DNA of 64,000 nt from Candidatus Blochmanniella camponoti (GCF_023585825.1 NZ_CP097751.1:726947-790946), one strand, 5' to 3'; counted from the first letter of the stretch, positions 42,034 to 52,771 are shown. Translations and numbers: made by a program. The notes: generated by a model not told the origin, from the letters alone.

Positions 42034-43194
42034 TTATGAAAATGATGTATTCACTATTTTTCCGTTAACTATGGTTTTTTTTATTTGATAATCTGCATTA
42101 AAAACAGTTAAATTAGCAATTTTATTTATTTCTAAGCTACCTAAACAATGGTCCATTCCGATAGCTTTGGCTGGATATAAGGTAGCCATACGCACAGCTT
42201 CATCTAATGGTATTCCAGCATATTTAACACTATTTTTTATTGCTTGAATCATTGTTAAAGTCGATCCACTAAGTATGCCTTTACTGTCCACACATATGTT
42301 ATTACGATGATATATAGTTTTGTTAGAAAAAAGAAAACGGGATCTAATTTTATTAGATCCCGCAGGACTAGTGGCATCAGTTACTAAAATTAAACGATCT
42401 CCTTTAATTTTTTTAGCATATCTAATATTAGCCCAATGAACATGCAAACCATCTGCTATAACACTGCAATATATTTCTGGCACATCAAAAATAGCTCCGA
42501 TCACACCAGGTTCACGAGCAATTAATGGAGGCATAGCATTAAATAAATGGGTTCCAAAACTAACACCGTATGAAAAACTAAATCGTGCTTGTTCATAAGT
42601 AGCGTTAGAATGTCCAATTGCAACACAAATACCTGATTTTTTTAATTTTTGAATAAATATCATATCTAATTGTTCAGGAGCAAGAGTTATTTTTCTGATA
42701 ACATCACTATTCTCACACAGATAACTTATCATCTCTTTTGTCGGCAAACGAATCAATATCGGGTTATGTATACCTCTTTTTATAGAGTTTAGGAATGGCC
42801 CTTCCAAGTGTAATCCCAAGGCCTGATTTTTATTTGTAGATAAAAAAACGCGCATGACATCAACAGCTCGTTGCATCAAAACATTATTACTAGTAATTAA
42901 CGTTGGAAGAAAACTAGTACACCCTGAAAATTGGTTAGTTATCTGCATTTTTTTAAGCGTACATATTGATATTGCATTTATATGATCGTTGAATTGTACG
43001 CCTCCGCACCCATTAATTTGTAAATCTATAAATCCAGGTGTCAATAAAGACCCTGACAAATCATGTATATCTATGTTTTTAGGCAATTCGCTATTCAAAC
43101 AAATAGCTTTAATAATATTCTTAGAAACGATAAGCGCATGATTATCAATAATTTCCTTGCCAGTATATATTGTACTATTAGTTAAAGCATACAT
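42034..43194 (-). CDS. nagA: N-acetylglucosamine-6-phosphate deacetylase
   Basis: Deacetylates GlcNAc-6-P to GlcN-6-P. It has 386 residues (E. coli 382). Amidohydrolase fold: PGFIDLQINGCGG, HLEGPFLN with the metal Glu, GHSNATYEQ, THLFNAM, VIADGLHVH and LVTDAT with the catalytic Asp. 10 bases after nagB. Role may be recycling of wall or host amino sugar; no transporter (nagE) is at its usual place. Confidence 0.95.
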   Translation of the reverse strand: MYALTNSTIYTGKEIIDNHALIVSKNIIKAICLNSELPKNIDIHDLSGSLLTPGFIDLQINGCGGVQFNDHINAISICTLKKMQITNQFSGCTSFLPTLITSNNVLMQRAVDVMRVFLSTNKNQALGLHLEGPFLNSIKRGIHNPILIRLPTKEMISYLCENSDVIRKITLAPEQLDMIFIQKLKKSGICVAIGHSNATYEQARFSFSYGVSFGTHLFNAMPPLIAREPGVIGAIFDVPEIYCSVIADGLHVHWANIRYAKKIKGDRLILVTDATSPAGSNKIRSRFLFSNKTIYHRNNICVDSKGILSGSTLTMIQAIKNSVKYAGIPLDEAVRMATLYPAKAIGMDHCLGSLEINKIANLTVFNADYQIKKTIVNGKIVNTSFS

Positions 43195-43204
43195 ATTTTA
43201 GAAA

Positions 43205-44008
43205 TTACATTATAATTGTCTGATTATTTATTTCTAGTTCTTGAAAATACTTGACCGTTTTCATTTTTAATTCCATAGTTGATAACTCATCGCATACTAA
43301 TACTGATTTAGGGTGCAACTGTAAACAACTAATAGTCCACATATGATTAACGTTGCCTTCAATTGCCGCTTGTACTGCCACTGCTTTATTTACTCCAGTT
43401 GCTATTATTATTATTTCTCGTGACTCCATTAATGTAGCAATTCCAATAGTTAACGCAAATTTAGGGACAGAATCAATATTATTATTAAAAAACTTAGCAT
43501 TTGATACACGAGTTTCTTTACTTAAATTTTTAAGTCTAGTGCGCGATGTTAAAGAAGAGCCAGGTTCATTGAAAGCAAGATGTCCATCACTACCAACCCC
43601 TCCTATCAGCAAATGAATACCCCCATATAATTTTATTTTTTCTTCATATCGTTTACATTCATCTTTAACATTATTAGTATCTCCATTTAAAACGTAGACA
43701 TTTTCTTTAGGAATATCAACATGATCAATAAAATTTGTATGTATAAAAGTATAATAACTTTTTGAATCTGCGTGAGATAAACCAAGATATTCGTCCATAG
43801 TAAATATTACTACATATTTAAAACTTACTTGATTAGACCGATGCAGTGCTATAATATTTTTGTAAGTCTTTATTGGAGTTCTGCCTGCAGGTAAACCTAA
43901 TACAAACGGATTGTCGATGGTAGGATGAAAAGAATTAATACGGCAAACAACGTAGTGCGCAACCCATTGAGCAACGTGATCAGAGGTATCTAAAAATATA
44001 ACTCTCAT
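43205..44008 (-). CDS. nagB: Glucosamine-6-phosphate deaminase
   Basis: Converts GlcN-6-P to fructose-6-P and ammonia. It has 267 residues (E. coli 266). Active-site blocks TMDEYLGL (general base Asp) and [17 protein letters not shown] (Asp, His, Glu of the family) are intact, as are ring-closing and allosteric residues around SRTR. Start ATG 44008 with an aaggatc ribosome site. Transcribed nagB-nagA. Confidence 0.96.
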   Translation of the reverse strand: MRVIFLDTSDHVAQWVAHYVVCRINSFHPTIDNPFVLGLPAGRTPIKTYKNIIALHRSNQVSFKYVVIFTMDEYLGLSHADSKSYYTFIHTNFIDHVDIPKENVYVLNGDTNNVKDECKRYEEKIKLYGGIHLLIGGVGSDGHLAFNEPGSSLTSRTRLKNLSKETRVSNAKFFNNNIDSVPKFALTIGIATLMESREIIIIATGVNKAVAVQAAIEGNVNHMWTISCLQLHPKSVLVCDELSTMELKMKTVKYFQELEINNQTIIM

Positions 44009-44696
44009 ATAAAGATCCTTGTTTAATTGAGTTGATAATAAACCGTCCTATTTTATTTAAAAACTAATAAAACACTATAAATTATATACAATTGTGGTTA
44101 ATTGCGGACCTTATGCAATCTTTTTTTTAAAATTAAAGATAACAATTTTGTTAGCACAGTACTGTAATGATAAAAATCATAGAAATAAACACACCTCATT
44201 GAATAATTAGTTCTTTACGTGTTCCAGCAGTTATCGAACAATTATGCATATCAACGCATGATTATTTACACGATTATTTTAATAATTAAATACATGCGTT
44301 TGTCTCTATTATGCAAATATCTCGTATATTTATTAAAAAATTACATATTCCTGTTCATTACAACCATCTTTAAATAAAGATCTACGATTAATTTATTTTA
44401 AAAAATGTTATTTTGTTCGCAATAAAACTAACACGAATATATTCTATACAGAAGTACTAAAATTTACAACAGCAAAGTAACGTTTATATTATTCTCAATC
44501 TGAGTAATAATGAAGATCTACAGAATTACCTACTTGTTGATCTAAAACAAAATATTGTAAAGACTATAATGTTTATACAAAAATATATAGATACCAATCT
44601 ACATTGGTTTGTATATGTAAAATATGACATCTTAATTATAAAAATAGAATCTATTATTACTTGATTTGTATTGCAGTTATTCCGCGAATATATCTA

Positions 44697-44798
44697 CATT
44701 CTATATAACAATTATAACGCTGTTAAATATTTTCAATTTTAATTAATGTACTTGTCAACATATTATGTAAGCGCATGTTATAATTGTTATATAGAATG
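44697..44798. repeat. 22-bp inverted repeat carrying outward-facing -10 elements
   Basis: Arms 44697-44718 and 44777-44798 are perfect complements; the spacer is 58 bases. Each arm reads gttataattgttatatag outwards, so each contains a TATAAT facing away from the centre, one toward glnS and one toward nagB. Confidence 0.75.
44776..44784 (+). promoter_or_regulatory. Extended -10 promoter of glnS
   Basis: TGTTATAAT, a perfect extended -10, about 140 bases before the glnS ATG. A TTGTCA lies 21 bases upstream of TATAAT (44752-44757), too far for normal spacing. Confidence 0.5.
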
Positions 44799-44922
44799 AT
44801 GTTTTTTTAAAAATTTTTATATTTTTATGTAACAATCTTAATTTGATATTATCATTTAAATAAATAAAGATATATTATCTACGGATTAGCAGCGATGATG
44901 TATATTCACAAAAGGATGAAAA

Positions 44923-46584
44923 ATGAAAATTCTTATGAATTATCGACCTAATTTTATTAACCATATTATTGATAAAGATTTGAAATCAAAGAAATATACT
45001 GATGTGCGCACACGATTTCCTCCAGAACCTAATGGATACTTACATATTGGACATGCTAAAGCTATTTGCCTTAATTTTGGTATTGCTCAATATTATCATG
45101 GTCAATGCAATTTACGAATTGATGATACCAATCCAGAAAAAGAACACAAAGAATATGTTGAAGGTATAAAATATGACATTCAATGGCTTGGATTTATGTG
45201 GCATGGAGATGTACATTATTCATCAGATTATATTGAAGAATTGTATAACTATGCTATCAAATTAATTAAAAAGGGATTAGCATATGTAGACGAATTATCC
45301 ATAGATGAAATTAAAAAATATCGGGGAACATTAACACGTTCTGGTAAAAATAGCCCATGCCGATCTCGTAGTATTAAAGAAAATTTGATTTATTTTTCTA
45401 AAATGCGAAATGGGGAGTTTCTAGAAGGTAAGGCTTGTTTACGCGCTAAAATTAATATGGCTTCTTCTTCTATGGTGATGCGAGATCCGGTATTATATCG
45501 TATTAAATACACTCCACACCATCGCATTGGAAAAAATTGGTGTATTTATCCAACATACGATTTTAGTCATTGTATTTCAGACGCAATAGAAGGTATTACT
45601 CATTCTTTATGTACTTTAGAATTCCAAGAGAATCGTATTTTATATAATTGGATATTAAATAATATTGATATAAATACACATCCTGCTCAATATGAATTTT
45701 CTCGACTTAACTTAAAATATATAATCACATCTAAACGTAAACTTAGTATATTAGTTACAAAAAACATAGTTGATGGATGGGATGATCCTCGAATGCCTAC
45801 TATTTCTGGATTACGACGCAGAGGATATACAGCCAGATCAATTCGCGAATTTTGTCATCGTATCGGCATCAGTAAACAAGAAAGTCAAATAGAATTATCA
45901 CTTTTAGAATCATGTATTCGTGCAGATTTAAACAAACATGCGCCGCGACTTATGGCGGTAATCAATCCAATGAAAATTGTTATTAATAATTTACCTGTAG
46001 GATATGAAGAAAAAATAGAAATGCCAAATCATCCTAATAACTCTGATATGGGGGTTCGTCATGTCATTTTTAGTCAAGAAATTTTTATTGATCGTTTTGA
46101 TTTTTGCGAAATGTTAAATAATAATAAATGTTATAAATTAACCTTGGGGCAGGAAATACGATTGAGATATGCTTATGTCATAAAAGCAGAGAGTGTCAAA
46201 AAAGACAAAAATGGGAATATCATTTGTATTTACTGCAGTTACGATCCATTTACTTTACATAAAAACCCAGTAGATGGCAGAAAAATTAGCGGAGTAATAC
46301 ATTGGGTATCAGCAGCAAGAAACATATCAGCTGAATTTCGTCTATATGATAAATTATTTATTCACCCTAATCCTTCTGTTGCAAGCAACTTGATTTCCAA
46401 TATCAATCCTAAGTCTTTAATAATTTCTCAAGGAGTTGTTGAAGAAAATATAATTCACTCCTATAGCTCTGGTCCGTATCAAATTGAACGAGAAGGATAT
46501 TTTATCCTAGACCATCATTATTCTAAAAAATCTTATCTAGTATTTAACAGAACTGTAACCTTAAAAGAATCTAAAAATCACTAA
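44923..46584 (+). CDS. glnS: Glutaminyl-tRNA synthetase
   Basis: Charges tRNA-Gln directly. It has 553 residues (E. coli 554). HIGH motif [12 protein letters not shown] (about 31-42), [31 protein letters not shown], and two C-terminal beta-barrel domains. The second class I signature, MSKRK in E. coli, reads TSKRK here (about residue 268). Ribosome site aaggatg. Single gene, 182 bases before convergent fldA. Its substrate tRNA-Gln(UUG) is in this window. Confidence 0.96.
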   Translation: MKILMNYRPNFINHIIDKDLKSKKYTDVRTRFPPEPNGYLHIGHAKAICLNFGIAQYYHGQCNLRIDDTNPEKEHKEYVEGIKYDIQWLGFMWHGDVHYSSDYIEELYNYAIKLIKKGLAYVDELSIDEIKKYRGTLTRSGKNSPCRSRSIKENLIYFSKMRNGEFLEGKACLRAKINMASSSMVMRDPVLYRIKYTPHHRIGKNWCIYPTYDFSHCISDAIEGITHSLCTLEFQENRILYNWILNNIDINTHPAQYEFSRLNLKYIITSKRKLSILVTKNIVDGWDDPRMPTISGLRRRGYTARSIREFCHRIGISKQESQIELSLLESCIRADLNKHAPRLMAVINPMKIVINNLPVGYEEKIEMPNHPNNSDMGVRHVIFSQEIFIDRFDFCEMLNNNKCYKLTLGQEIRLRYAYVIKAESVKKDKNGNIICIYCSYDPFTLHKNPVDGRKISGVIHWVSAARNISAEFRLYDKLFIHPNPSVASNLISNINPKSLIISQGVVEENIIHSYSSGPYQIEREGYFILDHHYSKKSYLVFNRTVTLKESKNH

Positions 46585-46765
46585 AGAAATACATTCAAAT
46601 TGTTATATAATTATACCTGGATAATATTTCTACTGATTAACTATAAACTATACCACAAACATAACAACAGCACGCTTATATAAAACTAATCATACCCCGT
46701 ATATATGATGCTCAAAAATAGTTTGTAATAATCCTAATATTATATACAGTATCAATATAATCATT

Positions 46766-47293
46766 TTATTTGTTGTTAATATTCATCTCATTCCGAATTT
46801 GATTCACCCAATGTTGTACACGAATCTCGGTCATTTCAGGTTGGCGATCTTCATCAATAGCTAATCCCACAAACTTATTCGTATCAATTAAACTTTTTGA
46901 GGTGTCGAAATGATAACCAGACGCAGGCCATAATCCTGTAACAACAGCTCCGTTTTTCAAAATAATATCGTATAAAATGCTCATTGCATCACAAAAATAT
47001 TCTGAATAATCTTCTTGATCTCCACATCCAAAAATTGCTACTTTTTTCCCAGAAAAATCAATGTTTCTTAGCACAGGCAAAAAAATATCCCAATCACATT
47101 GGGGTTCTCCATAATACCAAGTAGGAATTCCAAACAATAAATTATCATAATTTTCTATATCTTCTTTAGAGCTCATAGCTATATCAAAAACATCTGCGAT
47201 ATCCTTTCCTAACTGTGCTCGAATCATTTTAGCAAGTTTTTCAGTATTACCTGTATCACTACTAAAAAAAATACCTACTAACGCTGATTTCAT
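46766..47293 (-). CDS. fldA: Flavodoxin 1
   Basis: FMN electron carrier, for example for IspG/IspH and biotin synthesis. It has 175 residues (E. coli 176). FMN phosphate loop SSDTGNTEK (11-19), WYYGEPQCDWD, FGCGDQEDYSEYFCDA. Long-chain flavodoxin insert is kept. The fur gene that follows fldA in E. coli is absent here. Confidence 0.95.
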   Translation of the reverse strand: MKSALVGIFFSSDTGNTEKLAKMIRAQLGKDIADVFDIAMSSKEDIENYDNLLFGIPTWYYGEPQCDWDIFLPVLRNIDFSGKKVAIFGCGDQEDYSEYFCDAMSILYDIILKNGAVVTGLWPASGYHFDTSKSLIDTNKFVGLAIDEDRQPEMTEIRVQHWVNQIRNEMNINNK

Positions 47294-47511
47294 AGTATTC
47301 CAACCCTATATGTTACATAACATAAATATATTTTTATTATCAATCAAAATGCATCTAACTTCGCAATATCACATCAAAGTGTCAACACAATCACAACGTT
47401 CATAATACCTGTATTATTACGGCTAATCAATTTTAATTAATCATTAATATTATTTGTTCACAATTACATAAATTTTTACAAAAAATACAAAATAAGATAT
47501 ATATTTAAAAA

Positions 47512-48276
47512 TTAATGGATAATAAATTCACTAATCCTATTTAATACATATACAGAATTATCCCAATGCACCCAATGCCCTGCATTAGGTATCATGCAAA
47601 TGTGTGCTTGCGGAAATTGATGATAAATATCGTGCAAATAACGATCATCAAGATACGAAGATAATGCGCCCCTAATAAACAATGCTGGACCCCACCAAGT
47701 TTGGTATGTGTTCCAATCACTGATATGAATATAATTATTTCTAATAGATGAAAAATTAAAAACCCAAGATCCTTGATGGAAAGATTTTAATAAAAACAAT
47801 ATTAATGTTTGGTCGATACAACACTGCTGCATAAGATACGCAGCTTCGTTTCTATTTTTTACTCCAGATATATTAACACGTTCAATTGCATGAAAAACAT
47901 TATCATGATTATGTACATTATATTTTATTGGAGCTATATCAATAACCACAATTTTGCTTACACGTTGGGGGGCCAACATACATAGTGTCATAGCAACTTT
48001 ACCACCCATTGAATGACCAATAACTATGCATTTGTTTATTAATAAATGATCTAGCAAATCTAAGATATCTTGTGCCATTACCGAATAATTCATAGATCGT
48101 TCATGAGGAGAACGACCATGATTACGTAAATCAACTTGTACAACACAACAATACCGAGCTATGCTTTTTACAATAATCCCAAGATTACTAAGATCACCGA
48201 AAAGTCCATGAAGTATTATGACTGGCATTCTTTGGCATACTGTTTTAAGCATTCGTAATCGATAATTAAGCTGCAT
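47512..48276 (-). CDS. ybfF: Alpha/beta-hydrolase esterase YbfF
   Basis: Cytoplasmic esterase with acyl-CoA or short ester activity reported for the family; physiological role unclear. It has 254 residues, as in E. coli. Oxyanion region HGLFGDLSNLG (23-33), nucleophile elbow GHSMGG with Ser89, and the C-terminal catalytic His in AGHWVHWD. Divergent from pgm as in E. coli, but seqA between them is gone. Confidence 0.92.
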   Translation of the reverse strand: MQLNYRLRMLKTVCQRMPVIILHGLFGDLSNLGIIVKSIARYCCVVQVDLRNHGRSPHERSMNYSVMAQDILDLLDHLLINKCIVIGHSMGGKVAMTLCMLAPQRVSKIVVIDIAPIKYNVHNHDNVFHAIERVNISGVKNRNEAAYLMQQCCIDQTLILFLLKSFHQGSWVFNFSSIRNNYIHISDWNTYQTWWGPALFIRGALSSYLDDRYLHDIYHQFPQAHICMIPNAGHWVHWDNSVYVLNRISEFIIH

Positions 48277-48600
48277 ATAATATATTTACTTATTAATAAT
48301 AACACTGAGATATTGGTTATCACGATCTGAATAATATTTAATGTATTCAGTAGGTTATATATAAGAATACTTACTTAATAAGTATAGCCGTTATTTCGGC
48401 GTAATTTTTAAACACTGCTAATGCATATCTATGCATTAGCAGTGTTTAAAAATTAAATCTCATGTGATCATCGAAACGATGTTCTAATATTTCTTTATAT
48501 ATTAAAGCCCGAAAATTCCAATACCCCGGTAGACTCTACAAAAATGATATCATAATATTTTTTAAAATTTCATAAAATAATCAATTTAGGGGATTTTCGT
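48277..48600. other. Divergent spacer ybfF/pgm (seqA lost)
   Basis: 324 bases; E. coli has seqA directly before pgm. No remnant seen. A 25-bp hairpin (48402-48455) dominates; a small gccg/cggc hairpin (48387-48400) precedes it. Confidence 0.6.
48402..48455. repeat. 25-bp perfect hairpin upstream of pgm
   Basis: Arms 48402-48426 and 48431-48455 are perfect complements with a 4-base loop (atct). The arm contains aaacactgctaatgcat. It lies 145 bases before pgm and 125 before ybfF (divergent), so it is not a terminator for either gene. Confidence 0.85.
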
Positions 48601-50259
48601 ATGAAGAATCATATCCATTCTGGACAACTAGCGTCACATAATGAAGTTATTAATACATCTCAATTAATAACAAAATATTATACTTTATCTCCCGATCCAA
48701 GTAATGATGCTCATAATGTTATATTTGGTACTTCAGGTCATCGTGGTAGTTCTCAGAGATACAGTTTTAATGAAGCACACGTATTAGCAATTAGTCAATC
48801 GATTGTACAAGTACGCACACAACAAGGTATAACTGGACCATGTTACATTGGAAAAGATACGCACGCTCTTTCTGAACCAGCGTTCATATCTGTACTTGAA
48901 GTATTAGCGGCTAATTTTGTCGATGTTATTGTTCAAAAAAACAACGGTTATACTCCAACCCCTGTTATTTCTCATGCTATCACTCAATATAATAAAAATC
49001 ATCACAATAATCATTCAAAAAAAGCTGATGGTATCATCATTACATCTTCTCATAATCCACCTGAAGATGGCGGTATAAAATATAATTCAATATATGGCGG
49101 ACCAGCTCCTACTAATATAACTCGCACAATTGAACAAATCGCCAACAAATTTTTAGTGAATAATTTACAACACGTACATCGTATGACGTTGAAAAACGCT
49201 TGGAAAAGCGGTTATATACACACACAAGATTTCATTCAAAATTACGTAAAAAAACTATCTACAATAATTGATATGCAAGCCATAAAAACATCCGGTTTGA
49301 AACTAGGAATACATCCCTTAAGTGGGTCAAGTATAGATTATTGGCAAAACATTGCCCAATTTTATCAATTAGATTTAAATTTAATCAGTGAAAAAATTGA
49401 TAAAACTTTTAGTTTTATACATCTTGATTATGATGGCTGTATTCGATTAGATTGCTCTTCTGAATTCGCAATGGCTGGAGTATTAAAATCAAATGATAAT
49501 TTTGATTTGCTTTTAGTTAATGACCCAGATTGTGATAGACATGGAATTATTACTCCTCTTGGTTTAATAAAACCTAATCATTACCTTATTATTGCAGCAC
49601 ATTATCTTTTTAACAATCGTCCATTATGGGGTAATCGTTCACTATTCATAGGAAAAACTTATGTATCTAGTATTATGATGAATCACGTAGCATACAATCT
49701 CTCTCGTCAATTGATAGAAGTACCAGTAGGTTTTAAATGGTTTGTACGAGGATTATTTAATAGTTTATTCGGTTTTGTAGGCGAGGAAAGCGCAGGAGCA
49801 TCTTTCTTAGATTTTTATTGCTCTCCATGGTCCACTGATAAAGATGGGCTAATTATGTGTCTATTAGCGGCTGAAATGATTGCAGTTAGTGACAAATCTT
49901 TACAAAAATATTATAACCAATTAGTTCAAAATTTTGGTATATCCAATTATAATCGTATTCAATTACCTATTAATTACACACAAAAATCCATCATCTCCAA
50001 CACATTATTTAATCAGATTAATATGAAAGAATTAGCAGATGATCCTATTACTAGGATCATAAATATGGGCTCATTAAAAAATCAAATATCCATGGATGGT
50101 GTAAAAATCATCACCCATAATGGTTGGGTGGCGTGTCGATTATCAGGTACTGAACCAGTATACAAAATTTATTGTGAAAGCTTTTTAAGTGTTTCTCATA
50201 GAAAAAAGATTGAAAAAGAAATAATAAGTATCATCGATACTATCATCAATCAATCTTAA
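48601..50259 (+). CDS. pgm: Phosphoglucomutase (alpha-D-glucose phosphate-specific)
   Basis: Interconverts glucose-1-P and glucose-6-P, feeding UDP-glucose and envelope sugars. It has 552 residues (E. coli 546). FGTSGHRGSS (42-51), the active-site phosphoserine motif TSSHNPPEDGG (S150), metal loop NDPDCDRHG, sugar-binding GEESAGASF and the phosphate-binding RLSGTEP. Ribosome site aggggat. Intact. Confidence 0.95.
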   Translation: MKNHIHSGQLASHNEVINTSQLITKYYTLSPDPSNDAHNVIFGTSGHRGSSQRYSFNEAHVLAISQSIVQVRTQQGITGPCYIGKDTHALSEPAFISVLEVLAANFVDVIVQKNNGYTPTPVISHAITQYNKNHHNNHSKKADGIIITSSHNPPEDGGIKYNSIYGGPAPTNITRTIEQIANKFLVNNLQHVHRMTLKNAWKSGYIHTQDFIQNYVKKLSTIIDMQAIKTSGLKLGIHPLSGSSIDYWQNIAQFYQLDLNLISEKIDKTFSFIHLDYDGCIRLDCSSEFAMAGVLKSNDNFDLLLVNDPDCDRHGIITPLGLIKPNHYLIIAAHYLFNNRPLWGNRSLFIGKTYVSSIMMNHVAYNLSRQLIEVPVGFKWFVRGLFNSLFGFVGEESAGASFLDFYCSPWSTDKDGLIMCLLAAEMIAVSDKSLQKYYNQLVQNFGISNYNRIQLPINYTQKSIISNTLFNQINMKELADDPITRIINMGSLKNQISMDGVKIITHNGWVACRLSGTEPVYKIYCESFLSVSHRKKIEKEIISIIDTIINQS

Positions 50260-51765
50260 TGTAAAAGATACACGATTAATAAATTAAATACAGTAATATT
50301 GCATAATTACAGATTATTAATCTTTATTATTATTATTATTATTATCTAACAATACCTTATAAACAATAATATGAAATAGATATAAATAAGCAATTATATC
50401 TGCATTAGATATAGAATATATGTAATGTACGTTATTATTATGAACACTTAATATTTTAAGGTAAATTTATGTTTATTATTTCTGTGCAAAAATATAGACA
50501 CATACAGTCACCATCAACGTCATTGATTACTATATCGTTAAATATTATTAATATTAGTGCGTATTTTTATAAAAATAAACACATTTTATTATGTTCATAA
50601 TTTCTTATTATAAATAAGTCACCTATAAATATAGGCATTCGACATCATGTTTTTTTGAAACAATTCTTAAATAAAGCTATGTGCTTTAAATCAATACTGT
50701 ATTCAATACAATATAGATCATCCGAAGAATATATTGTGATATGATAGTTGTTTTAATTATTTTGTATTAAATATATAATCTGGATATTACTTTCGATATA
50801 TTTGACGCGCCGAATAACATGAACACATAATTTGAGCATGTGACTATCCAATTCATCCTCACACATGATACTATAGTTATTACTATTTTTAGATATCCAT
50901 ATACATATGTCGTATCGACAGTATTTTGCACATATAAATAGATTTGGTGGTCTTGTGTTGAAATGATCACATATATGATCTAAATCATTACCTGAGGAAT
51001 CCTGAGGAATCGATTATATATTTTATAAAATTACATAATAAACTTTTTATAATTACGTTAAAACATATGTAGATATAAAATATAGACTCGTTGCTAATGT
51101 TAAAATTAATTGCATAAATAATGCATTCATAAAAACCAAAGACTATACATACTAAACTCAGCACACAAAACAATTTATTTTGTATTTTAATATTTTTATT
51201 TTGAAACACAGTACATTATTTAAAAGTAAAAACACCAATACCATTAACGCAATGAGATGCTGCTATTGCAATAATCATTTTTATTGTAAAAAAAATGAGT
51301 CTTTAGATCCGAAAAAATAACATATAACATCAGCATCACAAATGACATATCCACACTTTCTTACTTATTTATCTTTTATTAAGTAAAACGAATTAATCTT
51401 TAATAAGACTAAAGAAATGTAATTTTTTGCAACAAAATATCTTTGAAATACAGCATTCTTATTATCTAAAAGCTATGCCTTTTGATTACATGATGATTAT
51501 CGACAATATCTTCCAGTATAATAATATCTAATGCAACTAATAAATATTTAGTATGTTAAGTTATTCAACTTTAGGGTGTCATAAAAGATATTAAACACTA
51601 AAACTCAATACTTTAGTAAAGTATTACCAAATTTAAATTCTATTATTTTTATAATTATTTTTTTTGATCAGGATAAAAACAAATTTATGATCTAGTTCAC
51701 CTCATTGTTGCATATATGTACCCTTTTTAAAAATTAAAAAATTGAATTCAATTCTAAATTTTTTA

Positions 51766-51789
51766 ATATTATTAAATTGTTAATAATAT
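51766..51789. repeat. 10-bp perfect hairpin
   Basis: Arms atattattaa (51766-51775) and ttaataatat (51780-51789), loop attg. Confidence 0.6.
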
Positions 51790-51861
51790 ACAGGATGTGA
51801 TATTATGCCCAATCTAATCGTTCTTTATAATACCGGATTGATTAACGTAATCTAGAGGTAT

Positions 51862-51969
51862 CAAAACAAAAGATAATATATGTATATATACTTGAAAATA
51901 ATTGTATTTGTAAGATAAAACAATAATAATAATAATCCATCTTTATATCATATATTATCTTTTGTTTTG
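51862..51969. repeat. 21-bp inverted repeat in the sdhC upstream region
   Basis: Arms 51862-51882 (caaaacaaaagataatatat + g) and 51949-51969 are perfect complements; the spacer is 66 bases. The right arm ends 71 bases before the chosen sdhC start. The layout resembles the repeat upstream of glnS, but the sequence is different. Confidence 0.8.
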
Positions 51970-52040
51970 TGATGTTTTAAGGACGTATCGTGCGTCGCTT
52001 GCAAGCATATTTTTACCATTATATATTTAAGAGTGTGTAT

Positions 52041-52448
52041 ATGATCAAAAAAAATCAAAGACCAATATATTTAAATATCAGAACTATACGATTTCCCATT
52101 ACTGCTATTGCTTCTATTTTACACAGAATCTCCGGAATTCTGTTATTCATAACAATTGGTCCAATTCTTTGGATGTTAAAATTATCTTTATCTTCTAATA
52201 ATGAATTTTGCAAAATTCATCGGTTTCTATTAATGAATCATTATATTTTTCAGTTTATGTTTTGGATAGTTACAATCTTACTGATTTATCATATATTTGC
52301 TGGTATCCGTCAAATATTAATGGATTTCGGGTGTTTAAATCAAACGTTACTAATAGGAAAAATTAGTGCAAAGATTATATTTGTATTAACCATTTTGTTA
52401 TCTATTTTCATTGGAATTTTGATATGGTATCCATTAAATCAATCTTGA
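52041..52448 (+). CDS. sdhC: Succinate dehydrogenase cytochrome b556 subunit
   Basis: Membrane anchor that binds haem b and ubiquinone with SdhD. It has 135 residues from ATG 52041 (E. coli 129). RPIYLNIRTIRFPITAIASILHRISG is represented by NIRTIRFP and SILHRISG, with the quinone-site Ser and Arg and a haem-ligand His in the YHIFAGIR helix; three membrane helices. A GTG at 51990 with a better ribosome site (aaggacg) would add 17 residues and is an alternative. The C-terminus is extended by YPLNQS because the ancestral stop, TGG-TAA in E. coli, now reads TGG-TAT, giving a 25-base overlap with sdhD. Confidence 0.92.
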   Translation: MIKKNQRPIYLNIRTIRFPITAIASILHRISGILLFITIGPILWMLKLSLSSNNEFCKIHRFLLMNHYIFQFMFWIVTILLIYHIFAGIRQILMDFGCLNQTLLIGKISAKIIFVLTILLSIFIGILIWYPLNQS

Positions 52449-52771
52449 AATGTCACGGAGTATACGAATGGTTGCTAGTACGAATTTCAGCTGTCTGGAT
52501 GTTGCTATACATTGTGTATATTTCTATTTTTATTATTTCTGCTAACAACCTATCCTATGATAAATGGTACGATTTTTTTAGCAAAAACACCACTAAAATA
52601 TTTAGTATCATGGTTTTATTATCTGCCCTAAGTCATGCTTGGATTGGCATGCGCCACATACTAGAAGACTACATAACACTACCTGTATTAAGACAATTAG
52701 GAGTATGGATAACCAGTTCTATATTATTCGCATATTTATTTTTTGGGATGATTATCATTTGGAGTGTATAG
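52424..52771 (+). CDS. sdhD: Succinate dehydrogenase membrane anchor subunit
   Basis: Second anchor subunit, 115 residues, same length as E. coli and aligned from MVS to the final VVWGV-like IIWSV. Three helices. The haem ligand His region (SALSHAWIGMRHILEDY) is intact, with the quinone-site Tyr/Asp. Starts inside sdhC; sdhA begins directly after its stop, so the four sdh genes are probably translationally coupled. Confidence 0.93.
   Translation: MVSIKSILKCHGVYEWLLVRISAVWMLLYIVYISIFIISANNLSYDKWYDFFSKNTTKIFSIMVLLSALSHAWIGMRHILEDYITLPVLRQLGVWITSSILFAYLFFGMIIIWSV

Larger units (their letters stand above)
44009..44922. other. Divergent spacer nagB/glnS (nagE lost)
   Basis: 914 bases where E. 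coli has nagE. No PTS remnant is recognisable. It carries a large inverted repeat with 22-bp arms (44697-44798) containing the glnS -10, and a short accaat/attggt hairpin (44592-44607). Confidence 0.6.
50260..52040. other. 1.7-kb non-coding spacer pgm/sdhC (gltA absent)
   Basis: The largest spacer of the window. In E. coli gltA stands divergent to sdhC; no citrate synthase frame or remnant is visible here. Contents: a (TTA)7 microsatellite (50324-50344), a tandem 10-base duplication cctgaggaat (50991-51010), a 9-bp hairpin (51607-51625), a 10-bp hairpin (51766-51789) and the 21-bp inverted repeat before sdhC (51862-51969). Minus-strand open frames at 50767-50970 and 50988-51209 look random. 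Confidence 0.6.

Noticed and set aside
50324-50344. (TTA)7 microsatellite as a functional element
   Set aside because: Simple repeat in non-coding AT-rich DNA, distant from any start codon; no reason to assign a role.
50767-51209. Two minus-strand open frames in the pgm/sdhC spacer as a gltA remnant
   Set aside because: Neither translation shows any citrate synthase motif; composition looks random.
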